From positions 868,001 through 932,000 of the forward strand of contig OZ241350.1 in NCBI GenBank assembly GCA_965200095.1: a stretch of 64,000 bases of DNA. The letters run 5' to 3'. Position 1 is the stretch's first letter, and each line of letters starts with the position of its first letter. The notes beneath the pieces were generated by a model. That model made no database searches. It worked only from the letters and a program-made list of their open reading frames with translations, and was not told the origin of the DNA. A program made the translations under genes and the position numbers. This document shows positions 18,800 to 27,987 of this stretch, piece after piece. Source of the DNA: JANQOH01 sp965200095 (lineage in GTDB: Bacteria > Pseudomonadota > Alphaproteobacteria > UBA7887).

Positions 18800-19495
18800 A
18801 TGGCAAACGAACGACGCCGCCGGACCGCCGGGACGCTGCCGCACGGCCGACGCAACGGCGCCGCCGCCACCGAGAGAGCCCGCCTGGTACTCGCGGTGCG
18901 GCGATCCGGCGTGACCGACCCGCCGATCCTGTCCACCCTCGAGTCCGTGCCGCGGGAAGCCTTCGTGCCCGAGGCCGTCGCGCCGCGGGCTTACGAGGAC
19001 GCGCCGCTGCCCATCGAATGCGGACAGACCGTCAGCCAGCCTTCGGTGGTGGCGTGGATGACCGCGGCCCTCGAGCTCGACGACCGCATGAAAGTCCTCG
19101 AAGTGGGGACGGGCGCGGGCTACCAGACCGCGATCCTGTCGCGGTTGTGCCGCCGCGTCTATACGGTCGAGCGCCACCGCGCGCTCTCCCGCAGCGCGCA
19201 GGCGCGCTTCGAGGCGCTGGGGCTTTGCAACATCACCGCGCGGGTCGGCGACGGCTGTCGGGGATGGCCCGAACAGGCGCCGTTCCCGCGCATCCTCGTC
19301 ACCGCGGCCGCCGCCGAGCCGCCGCCCCTGCTCGTCGACCAGCTCGCGGTCGACGGGGTGATGGTCATGCCCTTAGGTCCGCCCGACGGCGACCAGGACC
19401 TTGTCCGCCTGCGCCGCACCCGCGACGGCCTGAGCCGGCATCGCCTGTTCGGAGTCCGCTTTCTGCCGTTGATCGAAGGAGACCTTGCGCCATGA
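18800..19495 (+). CDS. pcm: Protein-L-isoaspartate O-methyltransferase
   Basis: A 231-residue PCMT that methylates isoaspartyl residues using S-adenosylmethionine so that damaged proteins can be repaired. The substrate segment PLPIECGQTVSQPSVVAWMT and the SAM-binding motif I KVLEVGTGAGYQTAILSRL are typical, as are RILVTAAAAEPP and the GDQDLVRLRRT strand. ATG 18800 is chosen with a gaaggcgcgaagg upstream sequence; ATG 18770 is a possible alternative. In many relatives surE lies between serS and pcm, but here only 98 bp separate them. The stop overlaps the next start (ATGA). Confidence 0.93.
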   Translation: MANERRRRTAGTLPHGRRNGAAATERARLVLAVRRSGVTDPPILSTLESVPREAFVPEAVAPRAYEDAPLPIECGQTVSQPSVVAWMTAALELDDRMKVLEVGTGAGYQTAILSRLCRRVYTVERHRALSRSAQARFEALGLCNITARVGDGCRGWPEQAPFPRILVTAAAAEPPPLLVDQLAVDGVMVMPLGPPDGDQDLVRLRRTRDGLSRHRLFGVRFLPLIEGDLAP

Positions 19496-20532
19496 AACAA
19501 GTCTTCGCGGCGCTCGCGGCGCTGCCCGCCTGCGCGCTCCTCTCCGCCTGTCTCAAGCCGGCGCCCGAAGCGGCGCGCGACGCCGAGCCCTGGGACCGGC
19601 CGGTAGCGGCCGTCGAAACCGCAACGCCCGCGGCGGCGCCCGTCGCGACCCGGGCGCCGTCTCCCGCGCCGGCGGCGGCCCGCGACGGCGGCGCCGCCCG
19701 CGCCCGCGACGCGACTTACGAGGTGGCGTCCGGCGATACGCTTTACGGCATATCGCAGCGCCTCGGCGTGACTTTGGCGGCGCTCGGCAGCGCCAACGGC
19801 CTCGCGGCGCCCTGGGTCATCCGCCCCGGCCAGCGCCTGCGGGTTCCCGGCGGCGCGTCGTCCTGCTGTTCCGCGCCCGTCGCGAGCAACGGGCGCCCGG
19901 CGCCCGACGCCCCGTCCGGAACCGCGCCGGCAACCGTAACGGTGACCGCTCTCGAGATCCCCGCCGCAGGGCGCGAAACGCCGCGGCGCGCCGACCCGCC
20001 GCCCGCGACAGCCGCGCCGCCGGCGGCAAGGCAGCCCGCAACCGCAGCGCAGCCCGCAACCGCCGCTGCGGCGCCACCCGCGGCGCAGCCGGTAGCCTTG
20101 CGGCAGGCGCCACCCGAACCGGACCCGGCTGCGGCGCCCCCGGGGCGGGCGGGGAAGAATTTCCTGTGGCCTGTCGAGGGACCGGTCCTCGCGCGCTTCG
20201 GACCGCGCGAAGGCGTCGGCCGCAACGACGGCATCAATATCGGCGCGGCGGCCGGCGCCCCGGTGCGCGCGTCCGAGAACGGCGTCGTCGTCTATGCGGG
20301 CAACGAGTTGCGCGGCTACGGCAACCTGTTGCTGGTCCGTCACGCCGGCGGCTGGACCTCGGCCTACGCTCACAACCGCAAATTGCTGGTCGACCGCGGC
20401 GCCCCGGTCGCGCGCGGCCAGGTCATCGCCGAGGTCGGGCGCACCGGCGACGTGAGCGAACCGCAGAGCCACTTCGAACTCCGCAAGGGCGCGGACGCCG
20501 TCGACCCCCTGAAATATCTCGAACCGCGATAA
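19492..20532 (+). CDS. LysM/LytM (M23-fold) lipoprotein, NlpD-like
   Basis: A 346-residue envelope lipoprotein. The signal ends in the lipobox LLSAC (Cys 20). A LysM peptidoglycan-binding module lies around residues 80-122 (YEVASGDTLYGISQRLG to PGQRLRVPG), followed by a long Ala/Pro-rich linker and a C-terminal LytM domain from FLWPVEGPVLARFG. In active M23 peptidases the first zinc ligand is in HxGxDxG; here that site reads NDGINIG, while the later SHFELR is kept. Loss of the His suggests an NlpD/EnvC-like activator of cell-wall amidases, not a peptidase. The 4-bp overlap with pcm and the gene order support the NlpD assignment. Confidence 0.9.
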   Translation: MKQVFAALAALPACALLSACLKPAPEAARDAEPWDRPVAAVETATPAAAPVATRAPSPAPAAARDGGAARARDATYEVASGDTLYGISQRLGVTLAALGSANGLAAPWVIRPGQRLRVPGGASSCCSAPVASNGRPAPDAPSGTAPATVTVTALEIPAAGRETPRRADPPPATAAPPAARQPATAAQPATAAAAPPAAQPVALRQAPPEPDPAAAPPGRAGKNFLWPVEGPVLARFGPREGVGRNDGINIGAAAGAPVRASENGVVVYAGNELRGYGNLLLVRHAGGWTSAYAHNRKLLVDRGAPVARGQVIAEVGRTGDVSEPQSHFELRKGADAVDPLKYLEPR

Positions 20533-20579
20533 CCGCCGGAGGGCCGAACCCTCGCGCGTCGGGACTCCCGCCCGGGAGC

Positions 20580-21060
20580 GTGCGAGGAAACCGAGAGGCC
20601 ACATCACTCTTCGTCATTCCCGCGAAAGAGCGTGCGAGGAAATCGAGAGACGCTACTACTCTTCGTCATTCCCGCGAAAGCGGGAATCTGCTTGCGGCGT
20701 TTCCGCAAGAAAACCGGGCCGACATTGCGGACGACCGCCTCCGGATTCCCGCTTTCGAGCATGTGAAGAAATCGAACAGCGTTACAAACACTCGTCATTC
20801 CCGCGAAAGCGGGAATCTGCTTGCGGCGTTTCCGCAAGAAAACCGGGCCGATATTGCGGACGACCGCCTCCGGATTCCCGCTTTCGAGCATGTGAAGAAA
20901 TCGAATAGCGTTACAAACACTCGTCATTCCCGCGAAAGCGGGAATCTCTTTGCGGCGTTTCCGCAAGAAAAACCGAGCCGACATTGCGGACGACCGCCTC
21001 CGGATTCCCGCTTTCGCGGGAATGACGAAGCATTATTCGGTGGTTATTGTCTTTACAATG
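20580..21060. repeat. Array of 129-bp palindrome-bearing units
   Basis: The palindrome start cgtcattcccg recurs at 20664, 20793 and 20922, a period of exactly 129 bp. Units contain cttgcggcgtttccgcaag (itself a dyad), the core seen in the other arrays but inverted, and a half-palindrome joined to gagcatgtgaagaaatcg. The last unit closes with a full palindrome and then the hairpin module (attgtctttacaat) near 21047. It fills the gap between the NlpD-like gene and tlpA and has no credible coding sequence. Confidence 0.9.
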
Positions 21061-21108
21061 CCTATACCTCGGCAATCCGTCCGTCACGACGAGAGCCGAC
21101 CGATTTCC

Positions 21109-21681
21109 TCACACGCTCCCCGACAGCGCTTTCAGCCAGCGGGCGATCTCCGGCGCGTTCCATTCGACGGCGCCCTCCACCCGCGCGATCTCGCGGCCCC
21201 GGGCGTCGACGATCAGCGTCAGCGGCAGGCCGCGCACGGCGAGCGCCCCGAACGCCTCGAACGACGGGTCGAGGAACAGGGCGAGATGGGCGAAGCCGTT
21301 TTCCCGCCAGAAGCGGCGGGCGCTTTCGACATCCCGGTCCTGGTTGAGGGCGATCACGGAGAACGCGCCCTCCGCCTCGCCGGCGAGCGCGTCGAGCATG
21401 GGCATCTCCCGCAGGCACGGCGCGCACCACGTGGCCCACAGGTTCAGCAGCGCCGGGCGGCCCGCGAAATCGCCGAGGCGCGCCGGCGCGCCCGCGGCGT
21501 CGGTCCATGCGACGCCGGGGATCTTGCGCGGCGCATCGTGCCAGACGGCCGGCAACGCCGTCGCCGAAGGGCGCGGCGCGCCGTCGCGCGGGCTTGAATC
21601 GGGACCGAAGACGAAGACAATGACTCCCGCCGCCAGCGCCGACGACAGGCCGATCATGACCGCGCGAAAACCCTTCGACAT
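21109..21681 (-). CDS. tlpA: TlpA-family thiol-disulfide oxidoreductase
   Basis: A 190-residue membrane-anchored, periplasm-facing thioredoxin-fold protein. An N-terminal membrane segment (AVMIGLSSALAAGVIVFVF) is followed by a TlpA/ResA-like domain with the redox motif WATWCAPC and the cis-Pro segment VRGLPLTLIVDARG. Such proteins reduce disulfides during cytochrome maturation or act as general periplasmic thiol reductants. ATG 21681 lies inside the divergent argH start region; ATG 21657 is an alternative that would remove eight residues. Neighbourhood with argH is a familiar alphaproteobacterial arrangement. Confidence 0.9.
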   Translation of the reverse strand: MSKGFRAVMIGLSSALAAGVIVFVFGPDSSPRDGAPRPSATALPAVWHDAPRKIPGVAWTDAAGAPARLGDFAGRPALLNLWATWCAPCLREMPMLDALAGEAEGAFSVIALNQDRDVESARRFWRENGFAHLALFLDPSFEAFGALAVRGLPLTLIVDARGREIARVEGAVEWNAPEIARWLKALSGSV

Positions 21682-23101
21682 CGACGCCCCGCGCCCTTCG
21701 TCCGCCCCGCGCGGCCCGACATCGGCGCGCGCGCTGTGGGGAGGCCACTTCGCCGCCGACCCCGCCGCGGCGATGGCCGAGATTAACCCCTCGGTCGGAT
21801 TCGACAAGCGGCTCTACGCCGAAGACATCGCCGCCAGCCGCGCCCATTGCCGGATGCTCGTCGCGCAGGGGATCGTCGGCGCGGCCGACGGCGACGCGAT
21901 ACTCGAGGGCCTGGACACCGTCGAGGCCGAGATCGAAGCGGGAACCATGACGTTCGACCCCGCCCTGGAGGACGTTCATCTCAACATCGAGGCGCGTCTG
22001 ACGGCGTTGATCGGCGAGGCCGGCAAGCGGCTGCACACCGCGCGCTCGCGCAACGACCAGGTGGCGACCGACTTCCGCCTGTGGGTGCGCGGCGCCATCG
22101 ACTCCCTCGACGCCGCGCTCCGCGACTACCAGGCGGCGCTGCTCGACCGCGCCGGGGAGCACGCGGCGACGGCGATGCCGGGGTTCACCCACTTGCAACC
22201 GGCGCAGCCGGTCACCCTGGGCCACCACCTGCTGGCCTATGTGGAGATGGCGGGGCGCGACCGGGGGCGGTTCCGCGACGCCCGGGCGCGCCTGAACGAA
22301 TGCCCCCTCGGCGCGGCGGCGCTCGCCGGCACGTCCTTTCCCGTCGACCGGCGGATGACCGCGGCGGCGCTGGGCTTCGACCGTCCCATGGCCAACTCCA
22401 TCGATGCGGTGTCGGACCGCGACTTCGCGCTCGAGGCCCTCGCGGCGGCCGCCATTGCGTCGGGCCACCTGTCGCGCCTTGCCGAGGAAACGGTCGTGTG
22501 GTCGAGCGCCGGTTTCCGCCTCATCGCCCTGTCCGAGGCCTTTACCACCGGTTCGTCGATCATGCCGCAGAAGCGCAATCCCGACGCGGCCGAACTGGTG
22601 CGCGCCAAGACGGGGCGGACGGTCGGCGCGCTGACCGCCCTTCTGACGACCATGAAAGGCCTGCCGCTCGCCTATTCCAAGGACATGCAGGAGGACAAGG
22701 AGCCCGTCTTCGACTCGCTCGACACGCTCGGCCTGTGCGTCCGCGTCATGACGGGCATGGTCCGCGACATGACGGTCGACAAGGAGCGCATGAGCGCTCT
22801 CGCCGGCGACGGATACGCCACCGCGACCGACCTTGCCGACTGGCTGGTGCGGTCCCTCGACATGCCGTTCCGCCGGGCGCACGCGGTCGTCGGGCGCATC
22901 GTGCGCCGCGCCGAGGCCGCGGGCTGCGCGCTCGAGGACCTGCCGCGCGCCGCGTTCCACGCCGAGGAACCGCGTATCGCCGACGACGCCATCGCCGGCC
23001 TTTCCGTCGCCCGCTCCATCGCCGGCCGCGACAGCGAGGGGGGGACGGCGCCGGCGCGGGTGCGCGAGGCCGTCGCCGCGGCGCGGGAGCGCTACCTGTG
23101 A
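21656..23101 (+). CDS. argH: Argininosuccinate lyase
   Basis: A 481-residue argininosuccinate lyase, which splits argininosuccinate into arginine and fumarate in the last step of arginine synthesis. It has the fumarase-superfamily signature GSSIMPQKRNPDAAELVRAK near residue 299, plus HTARSRNDQVATDFRLW and FTHLQPAQPVTLGHH. The conserved domain starts at ALWGGHF about residue 23, so ATG 21656 is the best start; ATG 21620 would add twelve residues. The 5' end overlaps divergent tlpA by 26 bp. The stop overlaps the small lipoprotein gene. Confidence 0.95.
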   Translation: MTARKPFDIDAPRPSSAPRGPTSARALWGGHFAADPAAAMAEINPSVGFDKRLYAEDIAASRAHCRMLVAQGIVGAADGDAILEGLDTVEAEIEAGTMTFDPALEDVHLNIEARLTALIGEAGKRLHTARSRNDQVATDFRLWVRGAIDSLDAALRDYQAALLDRAGEHAATAMPGFTHLQPAQPVTLGHHLLAYVEMAGRDRGRFRDARARLNECPLGAAALAGTSFPVDRRMTAAALGFDRPMANSIDAVSDRDFALEALAAAAIASGHLSRLAEETVVWSSAGFRLIALSEAFTTGSSIMPQKRNPDAAELVRAKTGRTVGALTALLTTMKGLPLAYSKDMQEDKEPVFDSLDTLGLCVRVMTGMVRDMTVDKERMSALAGDGYATATDLADWLVRSLDMPFRRAHAVVGRIVRRAEAAGCALEDLPRAAFHAEEPRIADDAIAGLSVARSIAGRDSEGGTAPARVREAVAAARERYL

Positions 23102-23229
23102 CGCGGCGCGCGCTGTTGCGCCTCCTCTGCGCCGCGCCGGCGGTCGCCGCCGTCGCCGCGTGCGGGCGCAAGGGGCCGCCGGAGACGCCTGCGCGAAACG
23201 GCGAAGAGCCGCCCGACCGGGAGCCCTGA
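23098..23229 (+). CDS. lptM: LptM (YifL)-like small lipoprotein
   Basis: A 43-residue lipoprotein starting at GTG 23098, overlapping the argH stop by 4 bp. It has a short Arg-rich n-region, a hydrophobic stretch (LLRLLCAAPAVAAVAA) and a lipobox ending in Cys 22, followed at once by CGRKGPPE. That CGxKGP signature is characteristic of LptM/LppL lipoproteins, which in Escherichia coli help assemble the LptDE lipopolysaccharide translocon and in several Proteobacteria precede lysA, as here. It ends directly at the lysA start. Small size limits certainty, but motif and position agree. Confidence 0.8.
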   Translation: MTRRALLRLLCAAPAVAAVAACGRKGPPETPARNGEEPPDREP

Positions 23230-24522
23230 ATGAAGCCCTTCGCCTGGCGCCGCGGCGGGTTGTGGGCGGAGGATGTTGCGCTTGCCGACATCGCCGCCGG
23301 GGTGGGCACGCCGTTCTACTGCTATTCGACGGCCGCATTGACCCGGAACTATCTCGAACTCGCCGACGCTTTCGCCGGCCGCGATGTCCTCATCGCCTAT
23401 TCGGTGAAGGCGAACGGCAACCGGGCGGTGATCGCGACGCTCGCCCGCCTGGGCGCCGGCGCCGATGTGGTGAGCGAGGGCGAGATCCGCCGCGCGCTCG
23501 CCGCCGGGGTCGCCCCCGGAGACATCGTGTTTTCGGGCGTCGGCAAGACGCGGGAGGAGATCGCCTTCGCCCTGTCGCGCGGCGTCGTGCACATGAACGT
23601 CGAATCCGAACCCGAACTCGCCGCGGTCTCGCAGGTAGCGACCGCGCGCGGCGCCGTCGCGCGGGTGGCGTTGCGCGTGAACCCGGACGTAGACGCGGGA
23701 ACCCACGACAAGATCGCCACCGGCCGGCGCGGCGACAAATTCGGCGTCGACATCGAGCGCGCGCCGGCGCTTTACCGCCGCGCCGCGGCGCTGCCGGGCG
23801 TCGCGGCGGACGGGGTCGACGTGCATATCGGCTCGCAGATCGCGGACCTTGCGCCGTTCCGCCGCGCCTTTTCGCGCGTCGTCGAACTCGTCGCCGCGCT
23901 GCGCGCGCGCGGCCATCGCATCCGCCGTCTCGATCTCGGCGGCGGGCTGGGCATCCGCTACGGCTCCGAGACGCCGCCCGCCCCGGCCGAATACGCCGCT
24001 CTCGTCGCCGGCCTCACCGACGGTCTCGATTGCCGTCTGGTGCTCGAACCGGGCCGCTCCATCGCCGGCAATGCGGGGGTCCTCGTGGCGCGCGTGATAT
24101 ACGAACGGCGTGACCGCAGCCGCCGCTTCGTCATTGTCGACGCGGGCATGAACGACCTCCTCCGCCCCGCCCTCTACGGCGCGTTCCATGCCGTCGCGCC
24201 GGTCGCCGAACCCGCCGCCGACGCGCCCCTGACCCCCGCCGACGTGGTCGGGCCGGTTTGCGAATCGGGCGATTGTTTCGCCGTCGGACGCCTGTTGCCG
24301 CCTTTCTCCTCGGGCGATCTCGTCGCCTTCCTGTCCGCCGGGGCCTATGGCGCGGTCATGGCCTCGACCTACAACAGCCGGCTGCCGGCCCCCGAAACGC
24401 TGGTCGACGGCGCGCGCTGGGCGGTGGTGCGGCCGCGCATGGATTATGAGACCCTGATCGCTCAGGATCGCCTGCCCGCCTGGTTGCAGGCGGACGCGAC
24501 CGAAAGGCGGCGGCGCGCATGA
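23230..24522 (+). CDS. lysA: Diaminopimelate decarboxylase
   Basis: A 430-residue PLP enzyme that decarboxylates meso-diaminopimelate to lysine. The PLP-binding lysine is in AYSVKANGN near residue 57. Other landmarks are VDVHIGSQI (residue ~198), the Gly-rich phosphate loop LDLGGGLGIRY, EPGRSIAGNAG, and the subunit-contributed CESGDCFA near residue 343. It starts immediately after lptM and overlaps the next gene by 4 bp (ATGA), so lysA lies in a compact argH-lptM-lysA-TIGR02302 unit. Length and motifs are normal for the family. Confidence 0.96.
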   Translation: MKPFAWRRGGLWAEDVALADIAAGVGTPFYCYSTAALTRNYLELADAFAGRDVLIAYSVKANGNRAVIATLARLGAGADVVSEGEIRRALAAGVAPGDIVFSGVGKTREEIAFALSRGVVHMNVESEPELAAVSQVATARGAVARVALRVNPDVDAGTHDKIATGRRGDKFGVDIERAPALYRRAAALPGVAADGVDVHIGSQIADLAPFRRAFSRVVELVAALRARGHRIRRLDLGGGLGIRYGSETPPAPAEYAALVAGLTDGLDCRLVLEPGRSIAGNAGVLVARVIYERRDRSRRFVIVDAGMNDLLRPALYGAFHAVAPVAEPAADAPLTPADVVGPVCESGDCFAVGRLLPPFSSGDLVAFLSAGAYGAVMASTYNSRLPAPETLVDGARWAVVRPRMDYETLIAQDRLPAWLQADATERRRRA

Positions 24523-27008
24523 GCGCAGGGCTCCCTCGCGACCCCGGCGACGGCGGGCGGCGCATCCGCCGCCGCCTCGCCCGGCAGCTCCGGCTGAGCG
24601 CTCTTGCCCTGTTCTGGGAGCGCCTGTGGCCGGCGCTGTGGCCGGCCCTGGCGACGGCGGGGATATTCTCCGTCGTCACCCTGCTGGGCCTGTGGGAGGC
24701 CGTGCCGTGGGCGTGGCTGCACGCGGCGCTGCTCGCAGGCTTCGCGGGCGCGCTGGCCGCAGCGCTGTGGCGCGCGCGCGGCGCCGTGCGGCGGCCCGCC
24801 GTCGACGCCGCCATGCGCCGCCTCGAACGCGAAAGCCGCCTCGAACACAGACCCCTGTCGGCGTTCCTCGACTCTCCCGCCGGGGGCGCGGGCGACCCCG
24901 GCCGCGACGCGCTGTGGCGGGCGCACCGGCGCCGCGCCGCGCGCGCGCTGGAGCGCCTGCGCGTCGCGTGGCCGCGGCCGGCGCTCGCGGCGCGCGACCC
25001 GTGGGCGCTGCGGGGGCTGCTTTTGCTGGCCCTCGCGACAGCTCTGGTCTTCGCGGGCGACGGCGCCGGCGATCGCTTTGCGTCCGCGCTGGCCTTCGAC
25101 CGGGGCCGCGACGCCGGCCCCCCCGGGCGCTTGACGGCGTGGGTCGACCCGCCGGTTCATACCGGCCTCGCGCCGATATTCCTCACGCCGACCGGCGGCG
25201 TCGCGCCCGGCGCCCCGGCGCCCGGGGGCGAGCATGAAGCGGTCGCGGGCAGCGTGCTCAACGCGCGGGTTCTGGGCGGGGACGAGGCGCCGGCGTTCGT
25301 CGTCGACGCCGGGCGGGCCGGGCAGGAAGGAGAATCTTCCGCCTTCGAAGCGGCCGGGGAGGGGAACTGGGCGCTGCATCGCGCCATCGAAACCGACATG
25401 GACGCGCGCATCGTGCAGTCGGGACGCGCCCTCGGCGCCTGGAGGTTTTCCGCCGTCGCCGACCGCCCGCCGACCGTCGCCGTGGGCGAGCCGCCGCGGG
25501 CGACGCGCCGCGGCGTCCTGCGCCTCGCCTACGAAGCGGAGGACGATTTCGGTCTCGCCGCCGTCGACGCCCGTATCCGCCTTCCCGACGAAGCGGGGGA
25601 AGGCGGCGACGCCTGGCCGATCGCCTTTCCGCTGCCGCTTCCCGGACCGGTCCCCCGCGAAGCCGCGGAATCCGTCTATCGCGATCTGACCGCGCATCCC
25701 TTCGCCGGTTCGCCCGTCGTCCTCGACCTCGAGGCGACCGACAGCGCCGGGCAACGGGGCTTTGCGGCGCCGTATCCGATGGTGCTTCCCGCGCGTTCGT
25801 TCGCGCATCCGGTCGCCGTCGAGATTGTCGCCCGGCGACGGGCGCTCGCTCTCGACCGCGGCGTCGGCGAGGATGTCGTCGCTGCGCTGGAGGCGATTAT
25901 GGCCGCGCCGGAAGCGTTTTCCGGCGACCCGGTGGCTTTTCTCGGTCTTGTCGCGGCGCGGACTCGCCTCGCTCACGCCGAAAGCGAGGCCGAATACCGC
26001 GGGGTGATCGATCTCCTGTGGGATGTCGCCCTGCGCATCGAGGACGGCGCGCTGTCGATCGCCGAGCGCGAGCTGCGGACGGCGCAGGAAGAGCTGCGCG
26101 CGGCGCTCGACGAAGGCGCGGACCCAGAAGAACTCGCCGAAACGATGGACCGCCTTCGCGAGGCGCTGGACCGCTATCTGGAGACTCTTGCGCAGTCGCG
26201 CCGCGAGCGCGACACGGCGGAGAACGGCGATGACGCCGACTTCGAGCCCGGCGCGCTGCGGCGCGGGCGCGACGACTTGCAGCGGATGATCGACGACGCC
26301 CGCGCTCTCGCCGAAACCGGCGCGCGCGACGCCGCGCGCGACATGCTCCGGCAGCTGCGCGAATTGCTCGAGAACATGGAGCCCGCGCGCCCCGAAGCGG
26401 ACCCCCAAAGCGCCGGCGGCGAGCGCCTGATGGAACAGCTCCGCGAGATCATGGAGGGGCAGGACGAGCTGCTCGAAGAGACGTTCCGGCGCGCCCAACA
26501 GGGCGGCGAGAACGAACGCGAGTCCCCGGGCCAGGGAGAGGACGCGGTGGAGCGCCAGGAAGCGTTGCGCCGTGCGCTGGGCGAATTCATGCGCCAGCTC
26601 GGCGAGTCGGGCGCGCAACTCCCCGACCCGCTCGGCGAGGCGGAACAGGCGATGCGCGAGTCGACCCGCGAACTCGGACGCGGCCGCCCCGACCGTTCCG
26701 CGGGCGCGCAGGCGGAAGCGCTGGGCCTGTTGCAACAGGGCGCGGAAATGGCGATGAACGAAACGATGACGGGGCGCAGCGGCCAGCGTCCCGGCCGCGA
26801 CGACGCGCCGTCCCGCGAACGCCGCGACCCCTTCGGAAGACTGCCTCCGGGCAACAATGGCGACCCCGCGGGTTTCGTCGACATCCCGAGCGAGTCGGCG
26901 GTGCAGCGCAGCCGCGAAATCCGCGACGAACTGCGGCGACGCGCCGGCGAGCGCGCCCGTTCCCGCACCGACCTCGACTATATCGGACGCCTGCTCGACA
27001 TGTATTGA
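24519..27008 (+). CDS. TIGR02302-family (DUF4175) membrane protein
   Basis: An 829-residue protein of a family common in alphaproteobacteria, of unknown function. Two N-terminal membrane helices (around residues 40-85, WPALWPALATAGIFSVVTLL and LHAALLAGFAGALAAAL) are followed by one near residue 170 and a periplasmic beta-rich domain (AWVDPPVHTGLAPIF, VAVGEPPRATRRGVLRL). The C-terminal half is long, acidic and helical with Gln/Arg/Glu repeats, probably coiled coil (AEETMDRLREALDRYLETL-like, MEQLREIMEGQDELLEETF). It overlaps lysA by 4 bp. A role in the cell envelope is inferred from topology only. Confidence 0.85.
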   Translation: MSAGLPRDPGDGGRRIRRRLARQLRLSALALFWERLWPALWPALATAGIFSVVTLLGLWEAVPWAWLHAALLAGFAGALAAALWRARGAVRRPAVDAAMRRLERESRLEHRPLSAFLDSPAGGAGDPGRDALWRAHRRRAARALERLRVAWPRPALAARDPWALRGLLLLALATALVFAGDGAGDRFASALAFDRGRDAGPPGRLTAWVDPPVHTGLAPIFLTPTGGVAPGAPAPGGEHEAVAGSVLNARVLGGDEAPAFVVDAGRAGQEGESSAFEAAGEGNWALHRAIETDMDARIVQSGRALGAWRFSAVADRPPTVAVGEPPRATRRGVLRLAYEAEDDFGLAAVDARIRLPDEAGEGGDAWPIAFPLPLPGPVPREAAESVYRDLTAHPFAGSPVVLDLEATDSAGQRGFAAPYPMVLPARSFAHPVAVEIVARRRALALDRGVGEDVVAALEAIMAAPEAFSGDPVAFLGLVAARTRLAHAESEAEYRGVIDLLWDVALRIEDGALSIAERELRTAQEELRAALDEGADPEELAETMDRLREALDRYLETLAQSRRERDTAENGDDADFEPGALRRGRDDLQRMIDDARALAETGARDAARDMLRQLRELLENMEPARPEADPQSAGGERLMEQLREIMEGQDELLEETFRRAQQGGENERESPGQGEDAVERQEALRRALGEFMRQLGESGAQLPDPLGEAEQAMRESTRELGRGRPDRSAGAQAEALGLLQQGAEMAMNETMTGRSGQRPGRDDAPSRERRDPFGRLPPGNNGDPAGFVDIPSESAVQRSREIRDELRRRAGERARSRTDLDYIGRLLDMY

Positions 27009-27194
27009 GGCCGGAGCGCGGCGCGTCTCGAACCCTCGCGGGATCGTTATGCTCGCCTGCATCCGGAAGTCGCCGGCCTTGTCCCCCTGTCGATCGGCGC
27101 CGGCCGCCGCATGAACGGAACGACATGCGACGCGCTCGAAGGCGCTTGCGCAAGCCGGATTCGGGGATCGCCGGGCCAAAGCCGCAGAGAGAAC

Positions 27195-27660
27195 CCACTA
27201 CTCTTCGTCATTCCCGCGAAAGAGCGTGTGAAGAAATTGAATGGCCTTGCAAATACTCGTCATTCCCGCGAAAGCGGGAATCTGTTGCGGCGTTTCCGCA
27301 AGAAAAACCGGGCCAGTATAGCGGACGGCCGCCCGTGGATTCCCGCTTTCGAGCGTGTGAAGAAATCGGACAGATATACAAATACTCGTCATTCCCGCGA
27401 AAGCGGGAATCTCTTTGCGGCGTTTCCGTAAGAAAAACCGGGCCGACATAGCGGACGGCCGCCTCCGGATTCCCGCTTTCGCGGGAATGACGAAGTATTA
27501 TTCGATGGGTATTGTCTTTTACAATGCCGTTACCTCGGCGACCCGTCCGTCACGATGAGAGCCGCCCGATTTCTTCACACGCTCTTTCGCGGGAAGGACG
27601 AAGCGCTATTCGATGGGTATTGTCTTTACAATGCCGACGCCTCGGCGATTCGGCCGTCAC
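27195..27660. repeat. Array of 129-bp palindrome-bearing units
   Basis: The palindrome start cgtcattcccg occurs at 27258 and 27387 (129-bp period), flanked by half-palindromes fused to gagcgtgtgaagaaat. Two copies of the hairpin module (attgtctttacaat type) with the following cctcggcgacccgtccgtcac segment lie at about 27508-27560 and 27616-27660. The array fills the space between the TIGR02302 gene and the IS481-like remnant. From 27009 to 27195 I see nothing assignable. Confidence 0.88.
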
Positions 27661-27676
27661 GAGAGGAATCGACCTC

Positions 27677-27930
27677 TTCGAACTCCCGCCCCGATCCCCG
27701 AACTCAACGGAGGCGTCGAGCGCAACAACGGCGCATGGCGATACGAGTTCTACGCAACATGGGACCTCCCCCAGCACGACCTCGGCCAAATCAACCGCCG
27801 GATCGACGCCTTCGCCGACAAGTTCAACGACTTCCGACCCCGCAACGCCCTCGACAACAGCGCCCCCGCAGAATATCTTCACGCCCCGACGGCAGACGGG
27901 ACGCCTGCCGACCGCCCCCGCATCTCATAT
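27677..27930 (+). mobile_element. IS481-like transposase remnant (integrase-core C-terminus)
   Basis: The translation contains PELNGGVERNNGAWRYEFYA, then DLPQHDLGQINRRIDAFADK, FNDFRPRNALDNSAPAEYL. This is the tail of the rve/integrase core of IS481-type transposases, where the catalytic Glu sits in SP.LNG.VER and a YN..RPH.AL....P.EYL segment follows. The N-terminal HTH and the two Asp-bearing strands are missing, so it is a fragment. Its frame runs without a stop into the His-rich protein downstream, probably by accident. No terminal repeats were found. Confidence 0.65.
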
Positions 27931-27951
27931 GTCGTGAAGCAGTACAGACAG

Positions 27952-27980
27952 TTGACAGCGGCGAGAGACTGCGCAAATCT
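27952..27980 (+). promoter_or_regulatory. Possible promoter for the His-rich/zinc locus
   Basis: A perfect -35 hexamer TTGACA (27952-27957) is followed after 17 bp by AAATCT (27975-27980), a weak -10. It points towards the His-rich protein gene. If used, the transcript would start at about its first ATG, implying a leaderless message or use of ATG 28054. No Zur-like palindrome was seen between 27900 and 28464. Confidence 0.3.
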
Positions 27981-27987
27981 TCGGACG

